Assembly: GCF_040115645.1 (NCBI RefSeq)
Contig: NW_027096032.1
Coordinates: forward strand, 682,001 to 746,000
Source of the DNA: Euwallacea fornicatus
Taxonomy: Eukaryota; Arthropoda; Insecta; Coleoptera; Curculionidae
Direction of reading: 5' to 3'
DNA length: 64,000 nt
Shown here: positions 40,401 through 55,000 of the stretch, in pieces
How the letters are laid out: each line of letters opens with the position of its first letter
How positions within the stretch are numbered: the first letter of the stretch is position 1
Program-made: the position numbers and the translations under genes
Notes under the pieces: model-generated
Seen by the model: only the letters and a program-made list of their open reading frames with translations
Database searches by the model: none
What the model was told of the DNA's origin: nothing

Positions 40401-41834
40401 CAAAATTTGACCACAGAATCACCTCTTTGATCTCTTCATCATGACTCATAAGGCTTCATTCTGTCTTGGTGAGTTTTCTAGAAAACGAGTAATTTATGTG
40501 CTCAAACACACATCTTTCCTGACTTTTCAAGATTTGAATCTCAGGAACTTCGGCAAATGAGCTCCAAATACCTTCAAAATTTGACCACAGAATCACCTCT
40601 TTGATCTCTTCATCATGACTAATAAGGCTTCATTCTATCTTGGTGAGTTTTCTAGAAAACGAGTAATTTATGTGCTCAAACACATATTTTTCGTGACTTT
40701 TCAAGATTTGAACCTCCGTAACTTCGGCAAATGACCTCCAAATACCTTCAAAATTTGACCACAGAATCACCTCTTTGATCTCTTCATCATGACTCATAAG
40801 GCTTCATTCTGTCTTGGTGAGTTTTCTAGAAAACGAGTAATTTATGTGCTCAAACACACATCTTTCGTGACTTTTCCAGATTTGAACCTCCGTAACTTCG
40901 GCAAATGAGCTCCAAATACCTTCAAAATTTGACAACAGAATAACCTCGTGGAGCTCGTCATCATGACTCATAAGGCTTCATTCTGTCTTGGTGAGTTTTC
41001 TAGAGAACGTCTAATTTATGTGCTCAAACACACAACTTTCGTGACTTTTCCAGCTTTGAACCTCGTAACTTCGGCAAATGAGCTTCAAATATCTTCAAAA
41101 TTTGACAACAGAACCACCTCGTGAAGCTCTTCATCATGATTTCATAAGGCTTCATTCTGTCTTGGTGAGTTTTCTAGAAAACGAGTAATTTATGTCCTCA
41201 AACACACATCTTTCGTGACTTTTCAAGATTTGAACATCCGTAACTTCGGCAAATGAGCTCAAAATACCTTCAATATTTAATAACAGAATAACCTCGTTGA
41301 GCACTTCATCATGACTCATAAGGCTTCATTCTGTCTTGGTGAGTTTTCTAGAAAACCTGTAATTTATGTGCTCAAACACACAACTTTCGTGACTTTTCCA
41401 GCTTTGAACCTCCGTAACTTCGGCAAATGAGCTCCAAATACCTTCAAAATTTGACAACAGAATTACCTTGTTGAGCTCTTCATCATGACTCATAAGGCTT
41501 CATTCTGTCTTGGTGAGTTTTCTAGAAAACGAGTAATTTATGTGCTCAAAGACACATCTTTCGTGACTTTTCAAGATTTGAACCTCCGTAACTTCGGCAA
41601 ATGAGCTCCAAATGCCTTCAAAATTTGACAACAGAATTACCTTGTTGAGCTCTTCATCATGACTCATAAGGCTTCATTCTGTCTTGGTGAGTTTTCTAGA
41701 AAACGAGTAATTTATGTGCTCAAAGACAAATCTTTCGTGACTTTTCAAGATTTGAACCTCCGTAACTTCGGCAAATGAGCTCAAAATACCTTCAATATTT
41801 AATAACAGAATAACCTCGTTGAGCACTTCATCAT
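37486..41834. repeat. 25-monomer HOR, copy 1 (4,349 bp)
   Basis: The rare GTCTAGGTGAATTTTC variant at 39,071 recurs at 43,420 and CAAAGACAAATC at 41,721 recurs at 46,070, both 4,349 bp apart. This equals 25 x 174 minus two short monomers plus one long. It contains the GTAAATTAAGTGCTC monomer (37,879 and 38,930), a subtype absent further left. Private differences from copy 2 include ATGACCTCC near 40,733 and a monomer near 40,140 with GTGCTGAAACACATATC. Confidence 0.83.
39486..40150. repeat. Dimer duplication (period 348 bp)
   Basis: CTAGAGAACGTC monomers at about 39,611 and 39,959 alternate with CTAGAAAACGAG monomers at about 39,784 and 40,132. The series therefore repeats every two monomers. 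One private base (CATATGG near 39,927 for CATAAGG) marks the second copy. The arrangement is preserved 4,349 bp to the right. Confidence 0.75.
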
Positions 41835-44800
41835 GACTCATAAGGCTTCATTCTGTCTTGGTGAGTTTTCTAGAAAACGAGTAATTTATGTCCTCAAACA
41901 CACATCTTTCGTGACTTTTCAAGATTTGAATCTCAGGAACTTCGGCAAATGAGCTCCAAATACCTTCAAAATTTGACCACAGAATCACCTCTTTGATCTC
42001 TTCATCACGACTAATAAGGCTTCATTCTATCTTGGTGAGTTTTCTAGAAAACGAGTAATTTATGTGCTCAAACACACATCTTTCCTGACTTTTCAAGATT
42101 TGAATCTCAGGAACTTCGGCAAATGAGCTCCAAATACCTTCAAAATTTGACAACAGAATCACCTCGTGGAGCTCTTCATCATGACTCATAAGGCTTCATT
42201 GTATCTTGGTGAATTTTCTAGAAAACGAGTAAATTAAGTGCTCAAACACACATCTTTCGTGACTTTTCCAGATTTGAACCTCCGTAACTTCGGCAAATGA
42301 GCTCCAAATACCTTCAAAATTTGACAACAGAATAACCTCGTTGAGCTCTTCATCATGACTCATAAGGCTTCATTCTGTCTTGGTGAGTTTTCTAGAAAAC
42401 GAGTAATTTATGTGCTCAAACACACAACTTTCGTGACTTTTCCAGCTTTGAACCTCGTAACTTCGGCAAATGAGCTCCAAATGCCTTCAATATTTAATAA
42501 CAGAATAACCTCGTTGAGCACTTCATCATGACTCATAAGGCTTCATTCTGTCTTGGTGAGTTTTCTAGAAAACGAGTAATTTATGTCCTCAAACACACAT
42601 CTTTCGTGACTTTTCAAGATTTGAACCTCCGTAACTTCGGCAAATGAGCTCCAAATACCTTCAAAATTTGACAACAGAATAACCTCGTGGAGCTCGTCAT
42701 CATGACTCATAAGGCTTCATTCTGTCTTGGTGAGTTTTCTAGAAAACGAGTAATTTATGTGCTCAAACACACATCTTTCGTGACTTTTCAAGATTTGAAC
42801 CTACGTAACTTCGGCAAATGAGCTCCAAATGCCTTCAAAATTTGACAACAGAATTACCTTTTTGAGCTCTTTATCATGACTCATAAGGCTTCATTCTGTC
42901 TTGGTGAGTTTTCTAGAAAACGAGTAATTTATGTGCTCAAACACACATCTTTCCTGACTTTTCAAGATTTGAATCTTAGGAACTTCGGCAAATGAGCTCC
43001 AAATACCTTCAAAATTTGACCACAGAATCACCTCTTTGATCTCTTCATCATGACTAATAAGGCTTCATTCTATCTTGGTGAGTTTTCTAGAAAACGAGTA
43101 ATTTATGTGCTCAAACACACATCTTTCCTGACTTTTCAAGATTTGAATCTCAGGAACTTCGGCAAATGAGCTCCAAATACCTTCAAAATTTGACAACAGA
43201 ATCACCTCGTGGAGCTCTTCATCATGACTCATAAGGCTTCATTGTATCTTGGTGAATTTTCTAGAAAACGAGTAAATTAAGTGCTCAAACACACATCTTT
43301 CGTGACTTTTCCAGATTTGAACCTCCGTAACTTCGGCAAATGAGCTCCAAATACCTTCAAAATTTGACAACAGAATAACCTCGTTGAGCACTTCATCATG
43401 ACTCATAAGGCTTCATTCTGTCTAGGTGAATTTTCTAGAAAACGAGTAATTTATGTGCTCAAACACACATCTTTCGTGACTTTTCCAGATTTGAACCTCC
43501 GTAACTTCGGCAAATGAGCTCCAAATACCTTCAATATTTAATAACAGAATAACCTCGTTGAGCTCTTCATCATGACTCATAAGGCTTCATTCTGTCTTGG
43601 TGAGTTTTCTAGAAAACGAGTAATTTATGTGCTCAAACACACATCTTTCGCGACTTTTCAAGATTTGAACCTCCGTAACTTCGACAAATGAGCTCCAAAT
43701 ACCTACAAAATTTGACCACAGAATCACCTCTTTGAGCACTTCATCATGACTCATAAGGCTTCATTCTGTCTTGGTGAGTTTTCTAGAAAACGAGTAATTT
43801 ATGTGCTCAAACACACAACTTTCGTGACTTTTCCAGATTTGAACCTCCGTAACTTCGGCAAATGAGCTCCAAATACCTTCAATATTTATTAACAGAATAA
43901 CCTCGTTGAGCACTTCATCATGACTCATAAGGCTTCATTCTGTCTTGGTGAGTTTTCTAGAGAACGTCTAATTTATGTGCTCAAACACACAACTTTCGTG
44001 ACTTTTCAAGATTTGAACCTCCGTAACTTCGGCAAATGAGCTCCAAATACCTTCAATATTTATTAACAGAATAACCTCGTTGAGCACTTCATCATGACTC
44101 ATAAGGCTTCATTCTGTCTTGGTGAGTTTTCTAGAAAACGAGTAATTTATGTGCTCAAACACACAACTTTCGTGACTTTTCAAGATTTGAACCTCCGTAA
44201 CTTCGGCAAATGAGCTCCAAATACCTTCAATATTTATTAACAGAATAACCTCGTTGAGCACTTCATCATGACTCATATGGCTTCATTCTGTCTTGGTGAG
44301 TTTTCTAGAGAACGTCTAATTTATGTGCTCAAACACACAACTTTCGTGACTTTTCAAGATTTGAACCTCCGTAACTTCGGCAAATGAGCTCCAAATACCT
44401 TCAATATTTATTAACAGAATAACCTCGTTGAGCACTTCATCATGACTCATAAGGCTTCATTCTGTCTTGGTGAGTTTTCTAGAAAACGAGTAATTTATGT
44501 GCTCAAACACACATCTTTCGCGACTTTGCAAGATTTGAACCTCCGTAACTTCGGCAAATGAGCTCCAAATACCTTCAAAATTTGACCACAGAATCACCTC
44601 TTTGATCTCTTCATCATGACTCATAAGGCTTCATTCTGTCTTGGTGAGTTTTCTAGAAAACGAGTAATTTATGTGCTGAAACACAAATCTTTCGTGACTT
44701 TTCAAGATTTGAACCTCCGTAACTTCGGCAAATGAGCTCCAAATACCTTCAAAATTTGACCACAGAATCACCTCTTTGATCTCTTCATCATGACTCATAA

Positions 44801-46130
44801 GGCTTCATTCTGTCTTGGTGAGTTTTCTAGAAAACGAGTAATTTATGTGCTCAAACACACATCTTTCCTGACTTTTCAAGATTTGAATCTCAGGAACTTC
44901 GGCAAATGAGCTCCAAATACCTTCAAAATTTGACCACAGAATCACCTCTTTGATCTCTTCATCATGACTAATAAGGCTTCATTCTATCTTGGTGAGTTTT
45001 CTAGAAAACGAGTAATTTATGTGCTCAAACACATATTTTTCGTGACTTTTCAAGATTTGAACCTCCGTAACTTCGGCAAATGAGCTCCAAATACCTTCAA
45101 AATTTGACCACAGAATCACCTCTTTGATCTCTTCATCATGACTCATAAGGCTTCATTCTGTCTTGGTGAGTTTTCTAGAAAACGAGTAATTTATGTGCTC
45201 AAACACACATCTTTCGTGACTTTTCCAGATTTGAACCTCCGTAACTTCGGCAAATGAGCTCCAAATACCTTCAAAATTTGACAACAGAATAACCTCGTGG
45301 AGCTCGTCATCATGACTCATAAGGCTTCATTCTGTCTTGGTGAGTTTTCTAGAGAACGTCTAATTTATGTGCTCAAACACACAACTTTCGTGACTTTTCC
45401 AGCTTTGAACCTCGTAACTTCGGCAAATGAGCTTCAAATATCTTCAAAATTTGACAACAGAACCACCTCGTGAAGCTCTTCATCATGATTTCATAAGGCT
45501 TCATTCTGTCTTGGTGAGTTTTCTAGAAAACGAGTAATTTATGTCCTCAAACACACATCTTTCGTGACTTTTCAAGATTTGAACATCCGTAACTTCGGCA
45601 AATGAGCTCAAAATACCTTCAATATTTAATAACAGAATAACCTCGTTGAGCACTTCATCATGACTCATAAGGCTTCATTCTGTCTTGGTGAGTTTTCTAG
45701 AAAACCTGTAATTTATGTGCTCAAACACACAACTTTCGTGACTTTTCCAGCTTTGAACCTCCGTAACTTCGGCAAATGAGCTCCAAATACCTTCAAAATT
45801 TGACAACAGAATTACCTTGTTGAGCTCTTCATCATGACTCATAAGGCTTCATTCTGTCTTGGTGAGTTTTCTAGAAAACGAGTAATTTATGTGCTCAAAG
45901 ACACATCTTTCGTGACTTTTCAAGATTTGAACCTCCGTAACTTCGGCAAATGAGCTCCAAATGCCTTCAAAATTTGACAACAGAATTACCTTGTTGAGCT
46001 CTTCATCATGACTCATAAGGCTTCATTCTGTCTTGGTGAGTTTTCTAGAAAACGAGTAATTTATGTGCTCAAAGACAAATCTTTCGTGACTTTTCAAGAT
46101 TTGAACCTCCGTAACTTCGGCAAATGAGCT
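41835..46130. repeat. 25-monomer HOR, copy 2 (period 4,349 bp)
   Basis: It directly follows copy 1 and keeps an offset of 4,349 bp over about 4.3 kb. The main difference seen is one monomer near 44,490 with TTTCGCGACTTTGCAAG where copy 1 has a GCTGAAACACATATC type, again a single-monomer patch. Similarity ends near 46,130, where TCAAAATACC of copy 1 becomes TCCAAATACC. Confidence 0.82.
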
Positions 46131-46399
46131 CCAAATACCTTCAAAATTTGACAACAGAATAACCTCGTGGAGCTCTTCATCATGACTCATAAGGCTTCAT
46201 TCTGTCTTGGTGAGTTTTCTAGAAAACGAGTAGTTTATGTGCTCAAACACATATTTTTCGTGACTTTTCAAGTTTTGAACCTCCGTAACTTCGGCATATG
46301 AGCTCCAAATACCTTCAATATTTGACAACAGAATAACCTCGTTGAGCACTTCATCATGACTCATAAGGCTTCATTCTGTCTTGGTGAGTTTTCTAGAAA

Positions 46400-49300
46400 A
46401 CGAGTAATTTATGTCCTCAAACACACATCTTTCGTGACTTTTCCAGATTTGAACCTCCGTAACTTCGGCAAATGAGCTCCAAATACCTTCAATATTTATT
46501 AACAGAATAACCTCGTTGAGCACTTCATCATGACTCATAAGGTTTCATTCTGTCTTGGTGAGTTTTCTAGAGAACGTCTAATTTATGTGCTCAAACACAC
46601 AACTTTCGTGACTTTTCAAGATTTGAACCTCCGTAACTTCGGCAAATGAGCTCCAAATACCTTCAAAATTTGACAACAGAATAACCTCGTGGAGCTCGTC
46701 ATCATGACTCATAAGGCTTCATTCTGTCTTGGTGAGCTTTCTAGAAAACGAGTAATTTATGTGCTCAAACACACATCTTTCCTGACTTTTCAAGATTTGA
46801 ATCTCAGGAACTTCGGCAAATGAGCTCCAAATACCTTCAAAATTTGACCACAGAATCACCTCTTTGATCTCTTCATCATGACTAATAAGGCTTCATTCTA
46901 TCTTGGTGAGTTTTCTAGAAAATGAGTAATTTATGTGCTCAAACACACATCTTTCCTGACTTTTCAAGATTTGAATCTCAGGCACTTCGGCAAATGAGCT
47001 CCAAATACCTTCAAAATTTGACAACAGAATAACCTCGTGGAGCTCGTCATCATGACTCATAAGGCTTCATTCTGTCTTGGTGAGTTTTCTAGAAAACGAG
47101 TAATTTATGTGCTCAAACACACATCTTTCCTGACTTTTCAAGATTTGAATCTCAGGAACTTCGGCAAATGAGCTCCAAATACCTTCAAAATTTGACCACA
47201 GAATCACCTCTTTGATCTCTTCATCATGACTAATAAGGCTTCATTCTATCTTGGTGAGTTTTCTAGAAAACGAGTAATTTATGTGCTCAAACACACATCT
47301 TTCCTGACTTTTCAAGATTTGAATCTCAGGAACTTCGGCAAATGAGCTCCAAATACCTTCAAAATTTGACCACAGAATCACCTCTTTGATCTATTCATCA
47401 TGACTAATAAGGCTTCATTCTATCTTGGTGAGTTTTCTAGAAAACGAGTAATTTATGTGCTCAAACACACATCTTTCGTGACTTTTCCAGATTTGAACCT
47501 CCGTAACTTCGGCAAATGAGCTCCAAATACCTTCAATATTTAATAACAGAATAACCTCGTTGAGCTCTTCATCATGACTCATAAGGCTTCATTCTGTCTT
47601 GGTGAGTTTTCTAGAGAACGTCTAATTTATATGCTCAAACACACAACTTTCGTGACTTTTCCAGCTTTGAACCTCGTAACTTCGGCAAATGAGCTTCAAA
47701 TATCTTCAAAATTTGACAACAGAACCACCTCGTGAAGCTCTTCATCATGATTTCATAAGGCTTCATTCTGTCTTGGTGAGTTTTCTAGAAAACGAGTAAT
47801 TTATGTCCTCAAACACACATCTTTCGTGACTTTTCAAGATTTGAACATCCGTAACTTCGGCAAATGAGCTCCAAATACCTTCAATATTTAATAACAGAAT
47901 AACCTCGTTGAGCACTTCATCATGACTCATAAGGCTTCATTCTGTCTTGGTGACTTTTCTAGAAAACGAGTAATTTATGTGCTCAAAGACACATCTTTCG
48001 TGACTTTTCAAGATTTGAACCTCCATAACTTCGGCAAATGAGCTCCAAATACCTTCAAAATTTGACAACAGAATAACCTCGTGGAGCTCGTCATCATGAC
48101 TCATAAGGCTTCATTCTGTCTTGGTGAGTTTTCTAGAAAACGAGTAATTTATGTCCTCAAACACACATCTTTCGTGACTTTTCAAGATTTGAATCTCAGG
48201 AACTTCGGCAAATGAGCTCCAAATACCTTCAAAATTTGACCACAGAATCACCTCTTTGATCTCTTCATCACGACTAATAAGGCTTCATTCTATCTTGGTG
48301 AGTTTTCTAGAAAACGAGTAATTTATGTGCTCAAACACACATCTTTCCTGACTTTTCAAGATTTGAATCTCAGGAACTTCGGCAAATGAGCTCCAAATAC
48401 CTTCAAAATTTGACAACAGAATCACCTCGTGGAGCTCTTCATCATGACTCATAAGGCTTCATTGTATCTTGGTGAATTTTCTAGAAAACGAGTAAATTAA
48501 GTGCTCAAACACACATCTTTCGTGACTTTTCCAGATTTGAACCTCCGTAACTTCGGCAAATGAGCTCCAAATACCTTCAAAATTTGACAACAGAATAACC
48601 TCGTTGAGCTCTTCATCATGACTCATAAGGCTTCATTCTGTCTTGGTGAGTTTTCTAGAAAACGAGTAATTTATGTGCTCAAACACACAACTTTCGTGAC
48701 TTTTCCAGCTTTGAACCTCGTAACTTCGGCAAATGAGCTCCAAATGCCTTCAATATTTAATAACAGAATAACCTCGTTGAGCACTTCATCATGACTCATA
48801 AGGCTTCATTCTGTCTTGGTGAGTTTTCTAGAAAACGAGTAATTTATGTCCTCAAACACACATCTTTCGTGACTTTTCAAGATTTGAACCTCCGTAACTT
48901 CGGCAAATGAGCTCCAAATACCTTCAAAATTTGACAACAGAATAACCTCGTGGAGCTCGTCATCATGACTCATAAGGCTTCATTCTGTCTTGGTGAGTTT
49001 TCTAGAAAACGAGTAATTTATGTGCTCAAACACACATCTTTCGTGACTTTTCAAGATTTGAACCTACGTAACTTCGGCAAATGAGCTCCAAATGCCTTCA
49101 AAATTTGACAACAGAATTACCTTTTTGAGCTCTTTATCATGACTCATAAGGCTTCATTCTGTCTTGGTGAGTTTTCTAGAAAACGAGTAATTTATGTGCT
49201 CAAACACACATCTTTCCTGACTTTTCAAGATTTGAATCTCAGGAACTTCGGCAAATGAGCTCCAAATACCTTCAAAATTTGACAACAGAATCACCTCGTG

Positions 49301-49920
49301 GAGCTCTTCATCATGACTCATAAGGCTTCATTGTATCTTGGTGAATTTTCTAGAAAACGAGTAAATTAAGTGCTCAAACACACATCTTTCGTGACTTTTC
49401 CAGATTTGAACCTCCGTAACTTCGGCAAATGAGCTCCAAATACCTTCAAAATTTGACAACAGAATAACCTCGTTGAGCACTTCATCATGACTCATAAGGC
49501 TTCATTCTGTCTAGGTGAATTTTCTAGAAAACGAGTAATTTATGTGCTCAAACACACATCTTTCGTGACTTTTCCAGATTTGAACCTCCGTAACTTCGGC
49601 AAATGAGCTCCAAATACCTTCAATATTTAATAACAGAATAACCTCGTTGAGCTCTTCATCATGACTCATAAGGCTTCATTCTGTCTTGGTGAGTTTTCTA
49701 GAAAACGAGTAATTTATGTGCTCAAACACACATCTTTCGCGACTTTTCAAGATTTGAACCTCCGTAACTTCGACAAATGAGCTCCAAATACCTACAAAAT
49801 TTGACCACAGAATCACCTCTTTGAGCACTTCATCATGACTCATAAGGCTTCATTCTGTCTTGGTGAGTTTTCTAGAAAACGAGTAATTTATGTGCTCAAA
49901 CACACAACTTTCGTGACTTT
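46400..49920. repeat. Displaced copy of 35,790-39,480
   Basis: Offsets to the source are about 10,610-10,612 bp at the left (35,931/46,541; 37,339/47,951; CCATAACTTC at 37,411/48,023). They drop to 10,438 bp at the GTCTAGG landmark (39,071/49,509). The 174-bp step shows that one monomer, containing GAATCTTAGG near 38,625 of the source, was lost here. Because the copies sit either side of the 25-monomer tandem pair, it is not a simple neighbouring duplication. Confidence 0.75.
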
Positions 49921-50215
49921 TCCAGCTTTGAACCTCGTAACTTCGGCAAATGAGCTCCAAATGCCTTCAAAATTTGACCACAGAATCACCTCTTTGAGCA
50001 CTTCATCATGACTCATAAGGCTTCATTCTGTCTTGGTGAGTTTTCTAGAAAACGAGTAATTTATGTGCTCAAACACACAACTTTCGTGACTTTTCCAGCT
50101 TTGAACCTCGTAACTTCGGCAAATGAGCTCCAAATGCCTTCAAAATTTGACCACAGAATCACCTCTTTGAGCTCTTCATCATGACTCATAAGGCTTCATT
50201 CTGTCTTGGTGAGTT
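49870..50215. repeat. Pair of adjacent near-identical 173-bp monomers
   Basis: Two neighbouring monomers both carry ACACAACTTTCGTGAC, CCAGCTTTGAACCTCG and AAATGCCTTC, giving a local period of 173 bp. The same pair recurs inside the HORs further right (near 53,930-54,290, 55,140-55,330, 57,050-57,240 and later). This is the lowest-order amplification seen in the window. Confidence 0.65.
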
Positions 50216-50249
50216 TTCTAGAAAACGAGTAATTTATGTGCTCAAAGAC

Positions 50250-51989
50250 ACATCTTTCGTGACTTTTCAAGATTTGAACCTCCGTAACTTCGGCAAATGA
50301 GCTCCAAATACCTTCAAAATTTGACAACAGAATAACCTCGTGGAGCTCGTCATCATGACTCATAAGGCTTCATTCTGTCTTGGTGAGTTTTCTAGAAAAC
50401 GAGTAATTTATGTCCTCAAACACACATCTTTCGTGACTTTTCAAGATTTGAACCTCCGTAACTTCGGCAAATGAGCTCCAAATGCCTTCAAAATTTGACA
50501 ACAGAATTACCTTTTTGAGCTCTTCATCATGACTCATAAGGCTTCATTCTGTCTTGGTGAGTTTTCTAGAAAACGAGTAATTTATGTGCTCAAACACACA
50601 ACTTTCGTGACTTTTCAAGATTTGAACCTCCGTAACTTCGGCAAATGAGCTCCAAATACCTTCAAAATTTGACAACAGAATAACCTCGTGGAGCTCGTCA
50701 TCATGACTCATAAGGCTTCATTCTGTCTTGGTGAGTTTTCTAGAAAACGAGTAATTTATGTGCTCAAACACACATCTTTCCTGACTTTTCAAGATTTGAA
50801 TCTCAGGAACTTCGGCAAATGAGCTCCAAATACCTTCAAAATTTGACAACAGAATAACCTCGTTGAGCACTTCATCATGACTCATAAGGCTTCATTCTGT
50901 CTTGGTGAGTTTTCTAGAAAACGAGTAAATTAAGTGCTCAAACACACATCTTTCGTGACTTTTCCAGATTTGAACCTCCGTAACTTCGGCAAATGAGCTC
51001 CAAATACCTTCAATATTTAATAACAGAATAACCTCGTTGAGCACTTCATCATGACTCATAAGGCTTCATTCTGTCTTGGTGAGTTTTCTAGAAAACGTGT
51101 AATTTATGTGCTCAAACACACATCTTTCGTGACTTTTCAAGATTTGAACCTCCGTAACTTCGGCAAATGAGCTCCAAATACCTTCAAAATTTGACAACAG
51201 AATAACCTCGTGGAGCTCGTCATCATAACTCATAAGGCTTCATTCTGTCTTGGTGAGTTTTCTAGAAAACGAGTAATTTATGTCCTCAAACACACATCTT
51301 TCGTGACTTTTCAAGATTTGAACCTCCGTAACTTCGGCAAATGAGCTCCAAATGCCTTCAAAATTTGACAACAGAATTACCTTTTTGAGCTCTTCATCAT
51401 GACTCATAAGGCTTCATTCTGTCTTGGTGAGTTTTCTAGAAAACGAGTAATTTATGTGCTCAAACACACAACTTTCGTGACTTTTCAAGATTTGAACCTC
51501 CGTAACTTCGGCAAATGAGCTCCAAATACCTTCAAAATTTGACAACAGAATAACCTCGTGGAGCTCGTCATCATGACTCATAAGGCTTCATTCTGTCTTG
51601 GTGAGTTTTCTAGAAAACGAGTAATTTATGTGCTCAAACACACATCTTTCCTGACTTTTCAAGATTTGAATCTCAGGAACTTCGGCAAATGAGCTCCAAA
51701 TACCTTCAAAATTTGACAACAGAATAACCTCGTTGAGCACTTCATCATGACTCATAAGGCTTCATTCTGTCTTGGTGAGTTTTCTAGAAAACGAGTAAAT
51801 TAAGTGCTCAAACACACATCTTTCGTGACTTTTCCAGATTTGAACCTCCGTAACTTCGGCAAATGAGCTCCAAATACCTTCAATATTTAATAACAGAATA
51901 ACCTCGTTGAGCACTTCATCATGACTCATAAGGCTTCATTCTGTCTTGGTGAGTTTTCTAGAAAACGTGTAATTTATGTGCTCAAACAC
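50250..51989. repeat. Five-monomer tandem duplication (2 x 870 bp)
   Basis: Position 50,401 aligns with 51,271, and the series of five monomers repeats 870 bp later: TTTATGTCCTC type, TTTTTGAGCTC type with ACACAACTTTC, TTTCCTGAC with GAATCTCAGG, GTAAATTAAG type, then TTTAATAAC with CTAGAAAACGTG. One private change is CATCATAACTC near 51,225 where the first copy has CATCATGACTC. Junctions lie near 51,120 and 51,990. Confidence 0.8.
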
Positions 51990-52019
51990 ACATCTTTCGT
52001 GACTTTTCAAGATTTGAAC

Positions 52020-55000
52020 CTACGTAACTTCGGCAAATGAGCTCCAAATGCCTTCAAAATTTGACAACAGAATTACCTTTTTGAGCTCTTCATCATGACT
52101 CATAAGGCTTCATTCTGTCTTGGTGAGTTTTCTAGAAAACGAGTAATTTATGTGCTCAAACACACATCTTTCCTGACTTTTCAAGATTTGAATCTCAGGA
52201 ACTTCGGCAAATGAGCTCCAAATACCTTCAAAATTTGACCACAGAATCACCTCTTTGATCTCTTCATCACAACTAATAAGGCTTCATTCTATCTTGGTGA
52301 GTTTTCTAGAAAACGAGTAATTTATGTGCTCAAACACACATCTTTCCTGACTTTTCAAGATTTGAATCTCAGGAACTTCGGCAAATGAGCTCCAAATACC
52401 TTCAAAATTTGACAACAGAATCACCTCGTGGAGCTCTTCATCATGACTCATAAGGCTTCATTGTATCTTGGTGAATTTTCTAGAAAACGAGTAAATTAAG
52501 TGCTCAAACACACATCTTTCGTCACTTTTCCAGATTTGAACCTCCGTAACTTCGGCAAATGAGCTCCAAATACCTTCAAAATTTGACAACAGAATAACCT
52601 CGTTGAGCTCTTCATCATGACTCATAAGGCTTCATTCTGTCTTGGTGAGTTTTCTAGAAAACGAGTAATTTATGTGCTCAAACACACAACTTTCGTGACT
52701 TTTCCAGCTTTGAACCTCGTAACTTCGGCAAATGAGCTCCAAATGCCTTCAATATTTAATAACAGAATAACCTCGTTGAGCACTTCATCATGACTCATAA
52801 GGCTTCATTCTGTCTTGGTGAGTTTTCTAGAAAACGAGTAATTTATGTGCTCAAAGACACATCTTTCGTGACTTTTCAAGATTTGAACCTCCGTAACTTC
52901 GGCAAATGAGCTCCAAATACCTTCAAAATTTGACAACAGAATAACCTCGTGGAGCTCGTCATCATGACTCATAAGGCTTCATTCTGTCTTGGTGAGTTTT
53001 CTAGAAAACGAGTAATTTATGTGCTCAAACACAGATCTTTCCTGACTTTTCAAGATTTGAATCTCAGGAACTTCGGCAAATGAGCTCCAAATACCTTCAA
53101 AATTTGACCACAGAATCACCTCTTTGATCTATTCATCATGACTAATAAGGCTTCATTCTATCTTGGTGAGTTTTCTAGAAAACGAGTAATTTATGTGCTC
53201 AAACACACATCTTTCCTGACTTTTCAAGATTTGAATCTCAGGAACTTCGGCAAATGAGCTCCAAATACCTTCAAAATTTGACAACAGAATCACCTCGTGG
53301 AGCTCTTCATCATGACTCATAAGGCTTCATTCTGTCTTGGTGAGTTTTCTAGAAAACGAGTAAATTAAGTGCTCAAACACACATCTTTCGTGACTTTTCC
53401 AGATTTGAACCTCCGTAACTTCGGCAAATGAGCTCCAAATACCTTCAAAATTTGACAACAGAATAACCTCGTGGAGCTCGTCATCATGACTCATAAGGCT
53501 TCATTCTGTCTTGGTGAGTTTTCTAGAAAACGAGTAATTTATGTCCTCAAACACACATCTTTCGTGACTTTTCAAGATTTGAACCTCCGTAACTTCGGCA
53601 AATGAGCTCCAAATGCCTTCAAAATTTGACCACAGAATCACCTCTTTGATCTCTTCATCATGACTCATAAGGCTTCATTCTGTCTTGGTGAGTTTTCTAG
53701 AAAACGAGTAATTTATGTGCTCAAACACACATCTTTCGCGACTTTTCAAGATTTGAACCTCCGTAACTTCGACAAATGAGCTCCAAATACCTACAAAATT
53801 TGACCACAGAATCACCTCTTTGAGCACTTCATCATGACTCATAAGGCTTCATTCTGTCTTGGTGAGTTTTCTAGAAAACGAGTAATTTATGTGCTCAAAC
53901 ACACAACTTTCGTGACTTTTCCAGCTTTGAACCTCGTAACTTCGGCAAATGAGCTCCAAATGCCTTCAAAATTTGACCACAGAATCACCTCTTTGAGCAC
54001 TTCATCATGACTCATAAGGCTTCATTCTGTCTTGGTGAGTTTTCTAGAAAACGAGTAATTTATGTGCTCAAACACACAACTTTCGTGACTTTTCCAGCTT
54101 TGAACCTCGTAACTTCGGCAAATGAGCTCCAAATGCCTTCAATATTTAATAACAGAATAACCTCGTTGAGCACTTCATCATGACTCATAAGGCTTCATTC
54201 TGTCTTGGTGAGTTTTCTAGAAAACGAGTAATTTATGTGCTCAAACACACAACTTTCGTGACTTTTCCAGCTTTGAACCTCGTAACTTCGGCAAATGAGC
54301 TCCAAATGCCTTCAATATTTAATAACAGAATAACCTCTTTGATCTCTTCATCATGACTAATAAGGCTTCATTCTATCTTGGTGAGTTTTCTAGAAAACGA
54401 GTAATTTATGTGCTCAAACACACATCTTTCCTGACTTTTCAAGATTTGAATCTCAGGAACTTCGGCAAATGAGCTCCAAATACCTTCAAAATTTGACAAC
54501 AGAATCACCTCGTGGAGCTCTTCATCATGACTCATAAGGCTTCATTGTATCTTGGTGAATTTTCTAGAAAACGAGTAAATTAAGTGCTCAAACACACATC
54601 TTTCGTGACTTTTCCAGATTTGAACCTCCGTAACTTCGGCAAATGAGCTCCAAATACCTTCAAAATTTGACAACAGAATAACCTCGTTGAGCACTTCATC
54701 ATGACTCATAAGGCTTCATTCTGTCTAGGTGAATTTTCTAGAAAACGAGTAATTTATGTGCTCAAACACACATCTTTCGTGACTTTTCCAGATTTGAACC
54801 TCCGTAACTTCGGCAAATGAGCTCCAAATACCTTCAATATTTAATAACAGAATAACCTCGTTGAGCTCTTCATCATGACTCATAAGGCTTCATTCTGTCT
54901 TGGTGAGTTTTCTAGAAAACGAGTAATTTATGTGCTCAAACACACATCTTTCGCGACTTTTCAAGATTTGAACCTCCGTAACTTCGACAAATGAGCTCCA

